Positions 1 through 7,930 of a stretch of 64,000 nucleotides of DNA are shown here, one piece after another. The notes under the pieces are model-generated. The model was not told where the DNA came from, did not search any database, and saw only the letters and a program-made list of their open reading frames with translations. Both the position numbers and the translations under genes were made by a program. Source of the stretch: Vibrio pomeroyi (GTDB taxonomy: Bacteria; Pseudomonadota; Gammaproteobacteria; Enterobacterales; Vibrionaceae); NCBI RefSeq assembly GCF_024347595.1, contig NZ_AP025506.1, forward strand, positions 186,001-250,000, in the 5' to 3' direction. Every line of letters begins with the position of its first letter. Position 1 is the first letter of the stretch.

Positions 1-441
1 AGCTTGGTTCTGTAGGTAGTTCATGAACAAAGCATCAAAGTTTACTGGTGCAAGGTTCAATTGTGGGAACGTACCTTTAACCACTAGGCTAGAAATCGTT
101 TCACGAGCGTATGGGAACAGGATGTTCGGGCAGAATGCGCCTAGGCAATGTGCTAGCTGGCCAGCTTCCATTTCGCTTGCAGAGAAGATACCACCTTGTT
201 GAACTTCGCAAAGGAATGCAGTGTCGTCAGCATTTTTTACAGTCACCGTTAGACGTAGAATTACTTCGTATACGCCTTGGCCTAGTTCACGGCTTTGAGT
301 ATCTAGGTCCAGTTTTACATCTGGGTTCCACTCTTTTTGAAACATGTCTGGAGAGTTTGGCGCTTCGAAAGATACGTCTTTTAGGAAGATACGTTGGATT
401 GCGAAGTTTTGTTGTGCGTCTTGTTGTGCTGCTTCAGCCAT
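1..441 (-). CDS. secB: SecB protein-export chaperone (3' end missing)
   Basis: Cytosolic tetrameric chaperone that holds unfolded precursors and hands them to SecA for Sec export. The visible 147 codons begin [20 protein letters not shown] and contain family-typical stretches such as [16 protein letters not shown] and the [20 protein letters not shown] core. The window edge cuts the gene only a few codons before the expected stop, since SecB proteins are about 155 residues; the last visible residues are NYLQNQA. The start is the ATG complement at 439-441. It follows yibN on the same strand with an 88-nt gap. In E. coli grxC lies between these two genes, and it is absent here. Identification is secure. 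Confidence 0.97.
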   Translation of the reverse strand, partial: MAEAAQQDAQQNFAIQRIFLKDVSFEAPNSPDMFQKEWNPDVKLDLDTQSRELGQGVYEVILRLTVTVKNADDTAFLCEVQQGGIFSASEMEAGQLAHCLGAFCPNILFPYARETISSLVVKGTFPQLNLAPVNFDALFMNYLQNQA

Positions 442-529
442 TTTCTTGTCCTTAAAAATTTAAATTAGACTTTGTTTTCCATATCAGTCGAACAAAGCCT
501 TAAAGTCATATTGGTTTAACTCGGTCAGC

Positions 530-964
530 TTACTTCTTGCCTTTGACTAAAGGCAGGTTCGCTTCGCTCCAAGCCACTAAGCCGCTTTTCAGCACGCTTA
601 CGTTTTCGAAACCTGCTTTAACCAGCAAGTTAGCGCTTTCTTGAGCTGTTTGACCAGTCTTGCATACTACGATGATTGGGTCTGCTTTATGGCTTTCAAG
701 GCTACCTAGGTTATTTGATTTGATGTCTGACGGTAAAATGTGAAGTGCGTCAGTAATATGGCCCTTTTTGAACTCATCTTTAGTACGAATATCAACCACA
801 ACACCGTTTTCACGGTTAATCAGTTGTGTAGTTTGAGCTGCCGTGATCTCTTTATAGGCTGCATTTGATGTTTTGATTACGTTCGCAATGATGGCAACAA
901 CCAAGCCGATCCATACGATGGCTAAAATCATATTCTCTTGAACAAATGGAACTAACTCTTGCAT
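530..964 (-). CDS. yibN: YibN-like membrane-anchored rhodanese
   Basis: A 144-residue protein with one N-terminal membrane segment (about residues 12-31, AIVWIGLVVAIIANVI) followed by a single rhodanese domain (about 40-138). The domain has the active-site loop VVCKTGQTAQ with catalytic Cys101 and the preceding VVDIRTKDEF signature, so sulfurtransferase or persulfide-carrier activity is plausible. The substrate cannot be read from sequence. It sits directly upstream of secB on the same strand, as the E. coli yibN-grxC-secB order predicts. In E. coli its other neighbour is the divergently oriented gpmI; here gpmI lies 30.7 kb away, behind the polysaccharide locus. Confidence 0.92.
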   Translation of the reverse strand: MQELVPFVQENMILAIVWIGLVVAIIANVIKTSNAAYKEITAAQTTQLINRENGVVVDIRTKDEFKKGHITDALHILPSDIKSNNLGSLESHKADPIIVVCKTGQTAQESANLLVKAGFENVSVLKSGLVAWSEANLPLVKGKK

Positions 965-1196
965 GTCTTGAACTCTTATTCGTTATTGGGCGAAAAATTA
1001 TAGGTCAGGAGTATAGCGAGAAAGGATAGGAGAATACAGAGGAAGCATGTTGTGGTGCAAAAAGCGTTATCTCAAGAAGGATTTATAAGGTATTGCTTAT
1101 GATTTACTCATTTACTTGATTGTGGTTATTATCTATGATGATCAATCAGTTGTTTAAGCTGAACGACTGTTTGAGGATGTGAAAATCATCTTCTGC

Positions 1197-1212
1197 ATAT
1201 AAACGTTTATAT
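1197..1212. promoter_or_regulatory. 16-bp perfect palindrome before gfcA
   Basis: ATATAAACGTTTATAT is a perfect inverted repeat without a central loop, ending 14 nt before the likely gfcA start codon at 1227. A loopless palindrome fits a dimeric DNA-binding protein better than an RNA hairpin. The regulator is unknown, and the AT-rich sequence could also be chance. Confidence 0.45.
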
Positions 1213-1226
1213 TAATGGAAATCATT

Positions 1227-1472
1227 ATGAAAAAGATGGCTCTAGCAGCTGCATTAGCAGTTAGCTTCTCTGGTGCTGCATTTGCAGCTGAAACTACAGC
1301 GGCAGCTGGTACTGGCGCAAGCTCAGGCGCAGCAGCAGGCGCTGGTGCATCTGCAGCAGCAGCAGGCACAGCAACAACAGTTGCAGTAGCGACAGCAGCA
1401 GTAGCGGCAGCAGCAGCTGTAGCGGTTGCTTCTAACGAAAGCGGCGCAACAACTACAACAACTACTCGATAA
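1227..1472 (+). CDS. GfcA/YjbE-like exported Ala/Thr-rich small protein
   Basis: An 81-residue low-complexity protein: signal peptide (MKKMALAAALAVSFSGAAFA, cleavage probably after AFA), then an Ala/Gly/Thr-rich body ending in a run of six Thr and an Arg. E. coli YjbE and GfcA have the same build (signal peptide, Ala/Gly/Ser body, poly-Thr tail) and are likewise the first gene of a four-gene set, so homology is argued from composition plus position. The ATG at 1227 is preferred over the in-frame ATG at 1215 because GGA lies 7 nt upstream of it. The function of the family is unknown; a role in exopolysaccharide or capsule production is inferred. The DNA is strongly repetitive (GCA-type triplets). 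A strong terminator follows at 1491. Confidence 0.75.
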   Translation: MKKMALAAALAVSFSGAAFAAETTAAAGTGASSGAAAGAGASAAAAGTATTVAVATAAVAAAAAVAVASNESGATTTTTTR

Positions 1473-1490
1473 TTTTTTGAGTAGGCGTTT

Positions 1491-1527
1491 AAAACCATTT
1501 TATGTGAAAGCATAAAGTGGTTTTTTT
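1491..1527 (+). terminator. Intrinsic terminator between gfcA and gfcB
   Basis: A long hairpin (AAACCA with TGGTTT, continued by TTTATG with CATAAA, loop about 6 nt) is followed by seven T. It lies between the first and second genes of the gfc set, so it may let gfcA mRNA exceed the downstream message, with readthrough supplying gfcBCD. Confidence 0.8.
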
Positions 1528-1593
1528 ATATCTAATTGATTAATTTTCCATATTGGACAGCAGCAACCAGATTGCTAGGAAGCAGAACTCGTC

Positions 1594-2298
1594 ATGCTTA
1601 AACCTCTAATCATATCTCTTGGTCTTTTTCTTGCTGGTTGTTCTCAGCAGTTTCAAGACGTTAATTCCACTTTTGATGAAGCCTTTTTTGGAAGCTCCGA
1701 TGTTGAGTTATCCAAGGAATACATTCAAAACTTACCGTATTCCAGCATTTACGCGGAAGTGAACGATCAAGGTAAGATCTTCATGGTTTTGGCCTACGTA
1801 GGTGAAAACCCGCAAACGGGTGCAGAGCAGTTAAAGTGGATGTCTTCTGACAAAGCGATGATCGTCACTGAAAATGGACGCATCGTACAAACACTATTGC
1901 TTCCTTATGAAAACCTTTCTGGTTTGGTATTCCAACCGTTGGATGCGTACTCGTCTGCAAACAGCTCGTCGCCAAGCTCTTCTTCTGCGTTTGATGTGTC
2001 AGAGAACCCCGGTCCCCAAAAGTGGCAAGCGGTTTACGATTGGCAGCCTAACTATCAATTCGGCTATAAAGCGAATATCACCCGAACGTATGCAGGGAAT
2101 CAAACGGTCGAAACACCGTTAGCGTCTATCGATACCAAGAAGTTCCAAGAAAAAATTAACTTTCCAATGTTAGAGCAAGAGATCACCAACGAATATTGGG
2201 TCGACAGCAATGGCAAAGTGGTTAAGACCATACAGTATTTAGGCCCTGATATGACAAGGCTTGAGTTAACCATCCTTAAGCATTATCAAAGCAATTAA
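1594..2298 (+). CDS. GfcB/YjbF family lipoprotein
   Basis: A 234-residue outer-membrane lipoprotein of the YjbF/GfcB family. A lipoprotein signal ends in lipobox LFLAGC (Cys16), followed by a periplasmic body with a Ser-rich stretch (about 124-135). In E. coli the paralogous sets yjbEFGH and gfcABCD affect exopolysaccharide or group 4 capsule secretion; the exact biochemical role is not known. Gene order here (small Thr-rich protein, lipoprotein, YjbG-like, YjbH-like) matches those operons and supports the call. It begins 66 nt after the gfcA terminator and is followed by gfcC after 21 nt. No Asp at +2 of the mature protein, so outer-membrane sorting is expected. Confidence 0.85.
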   Translation: MLKPLIISLGLFLAGCSQQFQDVNSTFDEAFFGSSDVELSKEYIQNLPYSSIYAEVNDQGKIFMVLAYVGENPQTGAEQLKWMSSDKAMIVTENGRIVQTLLLPYENLSGLVFQPLDAYSSANSSSPSSSSAFDVSENPGPQKWQAVYDWQPNYQFGYKANITRTYAGNQTVETPLASIDTKKFQEKINFPMLEQEITNEYWVDSNGKVVKTIQYLGPDMTRLELTILKHYQSN

Positions 2299-2319
2299 CG
2301 AACAGGGTAATAAACTAAA

Positions 2320-3210
2320 ATGATGAATTATATTAGTCACGTATCAAAAATGACGGGGCGTCGGTTGCCAGCAGTGAGAGTTCTGCTAATGATGAGCGCT
2401 TTGTTTGCTTTGAGCTCCGCTTCTGCGGCTTCTAATTTTGTTACACCTGATGGCTCTTCTTTAGTAAAAACAACAATCGAGCTTCCTCTTCAAGGTGTGA
2501 CGCTTGAGTATAAAGCTAACGTTAGATTGCTTCAGGTGTTAGACGACGCGAACGCTAGCTCTAACGTGAATGATAGCGGTAGTATTGGTTACTTCCCCCT
2601 TTCAGCTCAACTGTTTGATAAAACCAATACTGAAGCTAACAAATCTAATAAAGCTATCGAAGCCAAAAAGCGCAATGTATTTAACCAACTTAACGCTTTC
2701 TCGGTAGAAGAACCAGAAGCAAAATTAGTAAAGCAACAATTAGCTTCTTTCCAATATCTCAATCGAGTTTTTATTGAGCTAGATCGCAATGCGGTTATCT
2801 CGCAATCAGATAAGAACCCGTTACTTGTTTCAAGTTCTAATACTAACAAGCCGTCAGACAGCCAAACTCAAGCCTTTTCTCTGTACTTACCACAACGACC
2901 AACGTCCATTCAGCTGATGGGGGTAATGAAAGAGTCGGTAACAATGAATCTGATTGAGCATGGAACCTTGAATGATTATCTAGATGCATTACCGAACGGT
3001 TTTATGGGCGAATCAGCAGATAAAAGCGTGGCTTATGTTGTCCAGCCAGATGGCGTGGTACAAACCATTCAATATGCCTACTGGAACGAACAGCCGGTTT
3101 ATTTAGCGCCAGGTGCTATCGTGTTTATGGCGTTTTACTCTTTGCCATCGGAATACTCAACGTTGAACCAAGATATCGTCGATTTGTTACGTAATAAGGT
3201 TGGCCTGTAA
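2320..3210 (+). CDS. GfcC/YjbG family periplasmic protein
   Basis: A 296-residue exported protein with an unusually long N-region before the hydrophobic core (VLLMMSALFALSSASAAS, cleavage near residue 37). The mature part resembles GfcC/YjbG, a periplasmic fold related to the beta-grasp domains of Wza-type proteins. It includes the C-terminal Caps_synth_GfcC-like segment (GVVQTIQYAYWNEQPVYLAP). It is proposed to work with the outer-membrane protein encoded next. Its stop codon overlaps the gfcD start by one base, which indicates translational coupling. Two ATG codons are adjacent at 2320 and 2323, and the exact one does not affect the call. Confidence 0.85.
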   Translation: MMNYISHVSKMTGRRLPAVRVLLMMSALFALSSASAASNFVTPDGSSLVKTTIELPLQGVTLEYKANVRLLQVLDDANASSNVNDSGSIGYFPLSAQLFDKTNTEANKSNKAIEAKKRNVFNQLNAFSVEEPEAKLVKQQLASFQYLNRVFIELDRNAVISQSDKNPLLVSSSNTNKPSDSQTQAFSLYLPQRPTSIQLMGVMKESVTMNLIEHGTLNDYLDALPNGFMGESADKSVAYVVQPDGVVQTIQYAYWNEQPVYLAPGAIVFMAFYSLPSEYSTLNQDIVDLLRNKVGL

Positions 3211-5477
3211 TGCTGAAACAGAAATCATTCCCTCTATCGGCAGTGTGCATATCGGTTACCTGCGCCTTGTTAATGACCAGTAGTGTGTCGGTTTTTGCCG
3301 AAACAGCCATTGATTCCTCTTCGTTCAGAGCAGAGAAATCATCATTCGACGACACAGAATACAGAACGTCGCAAATGAACTTTGGTGGTGTTGGCCTAAT
3401 GCAAATGCCAACAGGCCGAATGGCACCAGAAGGTGAGTTCAACTTTAGCGCCTCGTTTAATAACGAATACTACTTTTATAACGTCAGCCTACAGGTGATG
3501 CCTTGGTTTGAAACCACCATTCGTTATACACAAGTACAAGACCTGCTTTATAGCGGAGGCGCAGACCAAGACTGTTCTCAAAACTCATTCAGTGGTTGTA
3601 CCAAATACACAGATAAAGGCATCGACTTTAAACTGCGTTTAATCGAAGAAGGGTACTACTTACCGGAAGTGTCGGTAGGCGTACGTGACTTCGGTGGTAC
3701 AGGCTTGTTTGATGGCGAATTTGTCGCGGCAACTAAGCGTTTTGGCCCTGTTGATTTTACCTTGGGCATGGCTTGGGGATACATGGGCACTAGTGGCAAC
3801 TTCACTAACCCATTGTGTAAAGCCAGTGACAAGTATTGCGATCGCCCGTCTGATTTTAAAGGCAATGGCGGCAGTGTCGATTTTGAGCGTTGGTTTAAAG
3901 GCGATGCTGCTATTTATGGCGGTTTTGAATACCAAACCCCTTATAAGCCGTTAACCTTAAAGCTTGAATACGATGGCAACGATTACTCTCAAGATTTTCC
4001 AGTAGTACGTGGTGGTGTCGACATGACACAACACACGCCATGGAACGTGGGTGCTGTGTACCGTTTCACTGATTGGGGTTCAGCGAAAGTGAGCTATGAG
4101 CGAGGCGATACCTTAACCCTTGGCTTTGATCTCTCGACTAACTTCAATGAAATGTATTCTGTGTGGCGAGATGCTGAAACAGCAGAATTGCGCCCAAGCG
4201 ATGTCGAGACGGTTGATGATATTGATATGGCTGCCCTCGCGGAAGAGCTAGAAACGATCGCTGGCTATGAACAAGCGCAAATCTTGGTCGACGATAATAG
4301 TATTGTGGTAAAGGGCACTCAGGTTAAATACCGAGACAGAGATATCGCCCTTGAGCGCGGTGCGACCGTGATTGCCAATGCGGTACCGAGTTACATCGAC
4401 ACTTACAAAATCATTGAAAACGACAAATCGTTGGAACTCACCGAGACAACGGTAGATGCGCAAGCGTTCAAAGCGGCAGCTAACAATAGTTATCTCAATG
4501 CTCAAATCAGTGATGCAACAAACACTCACGAATTAGAGCGCAAGAAATCCGTTATTTATCATGATGGGCGTGAACGATTCGATGTGTCGATTTCACCAAA
4601 CTTAGCTCAATCGTTCGGTTCTGCTGAAAACTTCTACTTATACAGTTTGGGTTTATACACCAATGCTTCGTTCTGGGCGTTAAACAATGTCGAACTGTCG
4701 GGTTCGCTTTACGTTAACTTAATTGATAACTACGACAAGTTTAATTACGAAATCCCATCCGACGGCACTGACCAAACGCCAAGAGTAAGAACCTTGTTCC
4801 GCTCTTATGTGGATGATCCAGTTCGTTTAGACCGTTTACAACTGACTTGGTTTGAAGACTATGGCAGCGGTGTCTACACCCAAGCCTACGGTGGATACCT
4901 AGAGAGCATGTTCGCGGGTGTGGGTGGCGAAATCCTTTATCGTCCATTCAACCAAAATTGGGCGATTGGCGCAGACATTACGGCAATAAGCCAACGCGAT
5001 CCTGAAAGCTGGTTTGGTACGTTTGATGAAGAGATCCAAGTCAACCCAGACGACAACAGCCGAACGTACAAAGTGATTGATAAAGGCACGACGGGCTTCA
5101 TCACCGGTTACTACACCCCACAATGGGATTTCTTGAGTGATACCTTGCTTAAAGTAGGAGTGGGTAAATTCCTTGCGGGTGATATCGGTACTCGTGTCGA
5201 TTTCTCTAAACAGTTTAAGAGCGGCGTGATTGCCGGCGCATTTGTCAGCCTAACCGACATGACAACCGAAGAATACGGTGAGGGCAGCTACACCAAAGGC
5301 TTCTACGTATCGATTCCGTTTGATTTAGTCACCGTGAAACCAAGCTCAAGCCGCGCAGGTTTTACCTGGTTACCGATCACGCGTGATGGCGGACAAGTGT
5401 TGAATAAACAGTACAACTTGTTCGATCAAACCGATGCGCGCTCACCTTGGTTCCAAAGACCGAGTAGTGTTAAGTAG
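3210..5477 (+). CDS. GfcD/YjbH family outer-membrane beta-barrel protein
   Basis: A 755-residue exported protein of the YjbH/GfcD family. A signal peptide (about 1-30, ending SVSVFAE) is followed by a mature protein rich in alternating aromatic/Gly strands such as FNFSASFNNEYYFYNVSL, typical of an outer-membrane barrel. Near the N-terminus is the family signature YRTSQMNFGGVGLMQMPTGR. YjbH proteins are predicted barrels needed for exopolysaccharide production; direct transport activity is not established. It is the last gene of the gfcABCD-like group. A roughly 650-nt gap with a JUMPstart element separates it from wza, so wza-wzb-wzc probably have their own promoter. Confidence 0.87.
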   Translation: MLKQKSFPLSAVCISVTCALLMTSSVSVFAETAIDSSSFRAEKSSFDDTEYRTSQMNFGGVGLMQMPTGRMAPEGEFNFSASFNNEYYFYNVSLQVMPWFETTIRYTQVQDLLYSGGADQDCSQNSFSGCTKYTDKGIDFKLRLIEEGYYLPEVSVGVRDFGGTGLFDGEFVAATKRFGPVDFTLGMAWGYMGTSGNFTNPLCKASDKYCDRPSDFKGNGGSVDFERWFKGDAAIYGGFEYQTPYKPLTLKLEYDGNDYSQDFPVVRGGVDMTQHTPWNVGAVYRFTDWGSAKVSYERGDTLTLGFDLSTNFNEMYSVWRDAETAELRPSDVETVDDIDMAALAEELETIAGYEQAQILVDDNSIVVKGTQVKYRDRDIALERGATVIANAVPSYIDTYKIIENDKSLELTETTVDAQAFKAAANNSYLNAQISDATNTHELERKKSVIYHDGRERFDVSISPNLAQSFGSAENFYLYSLGLYTNASFWALNNVELSGSLYVNLIDNYDKFNYEIPSDGTDQTPRVRTLFRSYVDDPVRLDRLQLTWFEDYGSGVYTQAYGGYLESMFAGVGGEILYRPFNQNWAIGADITAISQRDPESWFGTFDEEIQVNPDDNSRTYKVIDKGTTGFITGYYTPQWDFLSDTLLKVGVGKFLAGDIGTRVDFSKQFKSGVIAGAFVSLTDMTTEEYGEGSYTKGFYVSIPFDLVTVKPSSSRAGFTWLPITRDGGQVLNKQYNLFDQTDARSPWFQRPSSVK

Positions 5478-5916
5478 CTTGAAAGCAGATGCAGGTAACG
5501 AGTAAGCGGGATGCGAAGAGCAGGAAAAGGGCTGTACCGAGGTTCGGATAATCGAGTAACGAATAGCTTAAGAGCTTGTGATATTGATTGGGTCTAGCTT
5601 TGGCCCCCCTTGAACGCCGTTCGTTTGTGAGCGGTGATGTTCATCAAAGGGGGGGGAGAGGGGTTTTAATCTCTGTGTTACCACCCCCTCTTCCCAGTTT
5701 GTCCCTTGTTTTGGTATTTTCTGCGAAGCAATAATTGTGATAAAAGGTAGGAGCTAAAAGCATCCAGTCACAGCTTTATATGCTCTTATCTACACTTAAA
5801 ACCATTCAACTAGGTTGATAAAAACCACAATTTGTGCATAATGCTTACGGATTAAGCTACTCGTATGCAAGCACACTATATTGCTACGTTTTAGATAAAA
5901 TACACCCATTCAAATT

Positions 5917-5930
5917 CCATATTGATATGG
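5917..5930. promoter_or_regulatory. 14-bp inverted repeat upstream of JUMPstart
   Basis: CCATATTGATATGG has perfect 6-bp arms and a 2-bp centre, about 15 bp before JUMPstart. Its position is right for an operator at the wza promoter; no known regulator consensus is claimed. Confidence 0.35.
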
Positions 5931-5944
5931 GCATAATAACTACG

Positions 5945-5982
5945 CAGTGTGATGTCGCGGAATATCAAAGGGCGGTAGCGTT
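5945..5982 (+). promoter_or_regulatory. JUMPstart sequence with ops element (RfaH recruitment)
   Basis: GGCGGTAGCGTT at 5971-5982 matches the ops core GGCGGTAGCGT, and the preceding CAGTGT at 5945 begins a JUMPstart-like segment. In enterobacteria and vibrios RfaH binds paused RNA polymerase at ops and suppresses termination over long surface-polysaccharide operons. The site is 149 nt upstream of wza, inside the expected leader. rfaH itself is not in this window. Confidence 0.9.
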
Positions 5983-6130
5983 CCTCTGGTATTAATAGGA
6001 AGGGAGATCACAGGTAGTAGCCTCCCTTAACTCTATAAAATGCTGTATACCTGACAAAGTTATTTGTTCTAACTTCTTAGGGTGTCCTTTGGGATATCAC
6101 GATACATTCCGTTTCTATGACTTGGTTAAC

Positions 6131-7264
6131 ATGAAGATTAATAAAAATCGTCTCCTTTTAGCGCTCCTTCCTGTGTTACTTGCAGGGTGTACTACTCCAG
6201 GAACTCACCTTTCGACTGGCAATAAGAATGTGATTAAGCCCTCAGAGGAACAGCAAGAATCTGATATCTCTGATGTTGTTAACCTTTACCCATTGACAGC
6301 GCAATCAGTATCGAGTTACCGAAGTGAATCTTTATCGGTTTCCCAAACTAACCCGACGCTAGATGTCGATATTGCAAAGTATGAATACCAAGTGGGTGTC
6401 GGTGACATCTTAAATATCACCATTTGGGATCACCCTGAACTAACGATTCCTGCGGGCTCTTACCGCAGTAGTACCGAAGCAGGTAACTGGGTTCATGCAG
6501 ACGGCACCATTTTCTACCCGTATATTGGTACAGTCGAAGTAGCGGGAAAAACCGTTCGTGAAGTGCGTACTGATATTGCCAGTCGCTTAGCTAAGTACAT
6601 CGAAAGCCCCCAAGTTGACGTGAACGTCGCTGCTTTCCGCTCTAAGAAAACTTATATAACGGGCGAAGTGTCTCAACCTGGCCAGCAGCCGATCACTAAT
6701 ATCCCTTTAACGTTATTGGATGCTGTGAACCGTTCGGGCGGTTTGTCTGAAAATGCCGATTGGCGTAATGTTTCATTAACGCGTAATGGCGTAGAAGAAA
6801 ACCTCTCGCTTTACGGCTTAATGCAACGTGGTGATCTAACCCAAAACCGCTTGTTGCAAGCCGGTGATATTGTTCACGTGCCGCGCAACGACAACCAAAA
6901 AGTGTTCGTGATGGGGGAGGTGAATGACCCGCAACTGTTGAAGATCGATAGAGTAGGGATGAGCCTAACCGAAGCACTCAGTAACGTAGGTGGCATTAAC
7001 CAACTGACTGCAGATGCAACGGGTGTGTTTGTCATTCGAACTTCGGATGATAAATCAGAACGCATGGCAGATATCTATCAACTGAATATGGAAGACGCCT
7101 CAGCGCTAGTCATTGGCACCGAGTTCGATTTAAAACCTTACGATATTGTTTACGTTACCGCCGCGCCAATCAGTCGCTGGAACCGTGTCATTGGGCAGCT
7201 TGTACCGACCATTTCTGGCTTCAACGATTTAACCGAAGGCATGTTGCGCGTTCGTAATTGGTAA
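6131..7264 (+). CDS. wza: Wza-type outer-membrane polysaccharide export lipoprotein
   Basis: A 377-residue polysaccharide export protein that forms the outer-membrane channel for capsule or O-antigen-capsule release. From the ATG at 6131 the protein starts with a lipoprotein signal ending LLAGC. This is followed by a poly_export domain ([20 protein letters not shown]) and two SLBB-type segments ([20 protein letters not shown] and [15 protein letters not shown]). The C-terminus [17 protein letters not shown] is typical of the Wza membrane helix and tail. Upstream in-frame non-ATG starts at 6089 would bury the signal peptide. Lies directly after ops and is followed by an attenuator-like structure and wzb. 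In E. coli group 4 capsule operons this position is gfcE. Confidence 0.95.
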   Translation: MKINKNRLLLALLPVLLAGCTTPGTHLSTGNKNVIKPSEEQQESDISDVVNLYPLTAQSVSSYRSESLSVSQTNPTLDVDIAKYEYQVGVGDILNITIWDHPELTIPAGSYRSSTEAGNWVHADGTIFYPYIGTVEVAGKTVREVRTDIASRLAKYIESPQVDVNVAAFRSKKTYITGEVSQPGQQPITNIPLTLLDAVNRSGGLSENADWRNVSLTRNGVEENLSLYGLMQRGDLTQNRLLQAGDIVHVPRNDNQKVFVMGEVNDPQLLKIDRVGMSLTEALSNVGGINQLTADATGVFVIRTSDDKSERMADIYQLNMEDASALVIGTEFDLKPYDIVYVTAAPISRWNRVIGQLVPTISGFNDLTEGMLRVRNW

Positions 7265-7269
7265 TGAGC

Positions 7270-7314
7270 CCTGATTGATAATCAGGTTGCACTTAACGTG
7301 TAACCTGATTTTTT
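7270..7314 (+). promoter_or_regulatory. Attenuator-like mutually exclusive hairpins between wza and wzb
   Basis: The segment AATCAGG (7280-7286) can pair with upstream CCTGATT (7270-7276, loop GAT) or be part of a 13-bp terminator stem (7280-7292 with 7298-7310, one G-U pair, loop TTAAC) followed by six T (7309-7314). The two structures exclude each other. The wza stop codon is at 7262-7264, so a terminating ribosome would cover the first segment. RfaH loaded at ops would be expected to override the terminator. Confidence 0.75.
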
Positions 7315-7347
7315 ATGCTTATAAGCCCAATACAATTAGAGACCATT

Positions 7348-7788
7348 ATGTTTAATAAAATTTTAGTCGTATGCGTAGGCAACATTTGTCGTTCCCCTAC
7401 GGGAGAGCGCGTTCTTCAAAAACTGTTACCGAACAAAGAGGTAGCCTCTGCTGGTATCGCTGCTGAAAAAAGCAGATTAATTGGTATGCCCGCAGACGAC
7501 ACTACGATTTTAATTGCCGCTGAAAATGGTGTCGATGTTGAAAATCATCAATCGCAGCAAGTTACACCACAGCTTTGTGCCCAGTATGATTTGATATTGG
7601 TAATGGAGAAGGGGCATATGGAGGCGCTCACTCAAATATCACCGGAAGTACGTGGTAAAACCATGCTGTTTGGTCAGTGGATTGGCCAGAAAGACATTCC
7701 AGATCCGCACCGTCAAAGCCGTGAGGCGTTTGAATATGCGTATAAGTTGATTGATGAAGCGGCACAAGCTTGGGCAAAAAAACTGTAG
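7348..7788 (+). CDS. wzb: Low-molecular-weight protein-tyrosine phosphatase (Wzb/Etp)
   Basis: A 146-residue cytoplasmic phosphatase that removes phosphate from the Tyr tail of the Wzc kinase, keeping the polymerisation/export machine cycling. The P-loop is VCVGNICRSPTGE at the N-terminus (C-x5-R-S), and the catalytic Asp loop is DIPDPHR near residue 115. The start is placed at ATG 7348 (MFNKILVVCVGN); an earlier in-frame ATG at 7315 would add 11 residues encoded beside the terminator. Lies between wza and wzc as in group 1 and group 4 capsule operons. Confidence 0.96.
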   Translation: MFNKILVVCVGNICRSPTGERVLQKLLPNKEVASAGIAAEKSRLIGMPADDTTILIAAENGVDVENHQSQQVTPQLCAQYDLILVMEKGHMEALTQISPEVRGKTMLFGQWIGQKDIPDPHRQSREAFEYAYKLIDEAAQAWAKKL

Positions 7789-7930
7789 ATCTATTTAAAT
7801 AGACAGCTTTTTAAATATCACGCTCTACACGTAGGCGTAGCTAAGCTATCAACAGAATCATACAAAAGAGAAGTACGCGGAGCGTATATATCGTCTCTTA
7901 AATAGCAATAATTTAGGAAGTAGCAACCTG

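Larger units (their letters stand above)
5478..6130. other. Intergenic region: repeat, GC hairpin and wza leader
   Basis: No gene is visible in these 653 nt. From 5481 to about 5576 lies a copy of the dispersed repeat with core GCGGGATGCGAAGAGC. At 5604-5656 a C6 run (CCCCCCTTGA) can pair with TCAAAGGGGGG, giving a large GC-rich hairpin that may end the gfc transcript. A 14-bp palindrome at 5917-5930 and the JUMPstart/ops element follow. After ops, AAGGGAG (6000-6006) can pair with CTCCCTT (6022-6028). A sigma-70 promoter must lie before 5945, but I cannot assign it with confidence. Confidence 0.6.

Noticed and set aside
1154..1513. Long open frame antisense to gfcA
   Set aside because: It exists because the GCA-type triplets of gfcA lack stops on the opposite strand; it has no family signature and would read the terminator as coding sequence.
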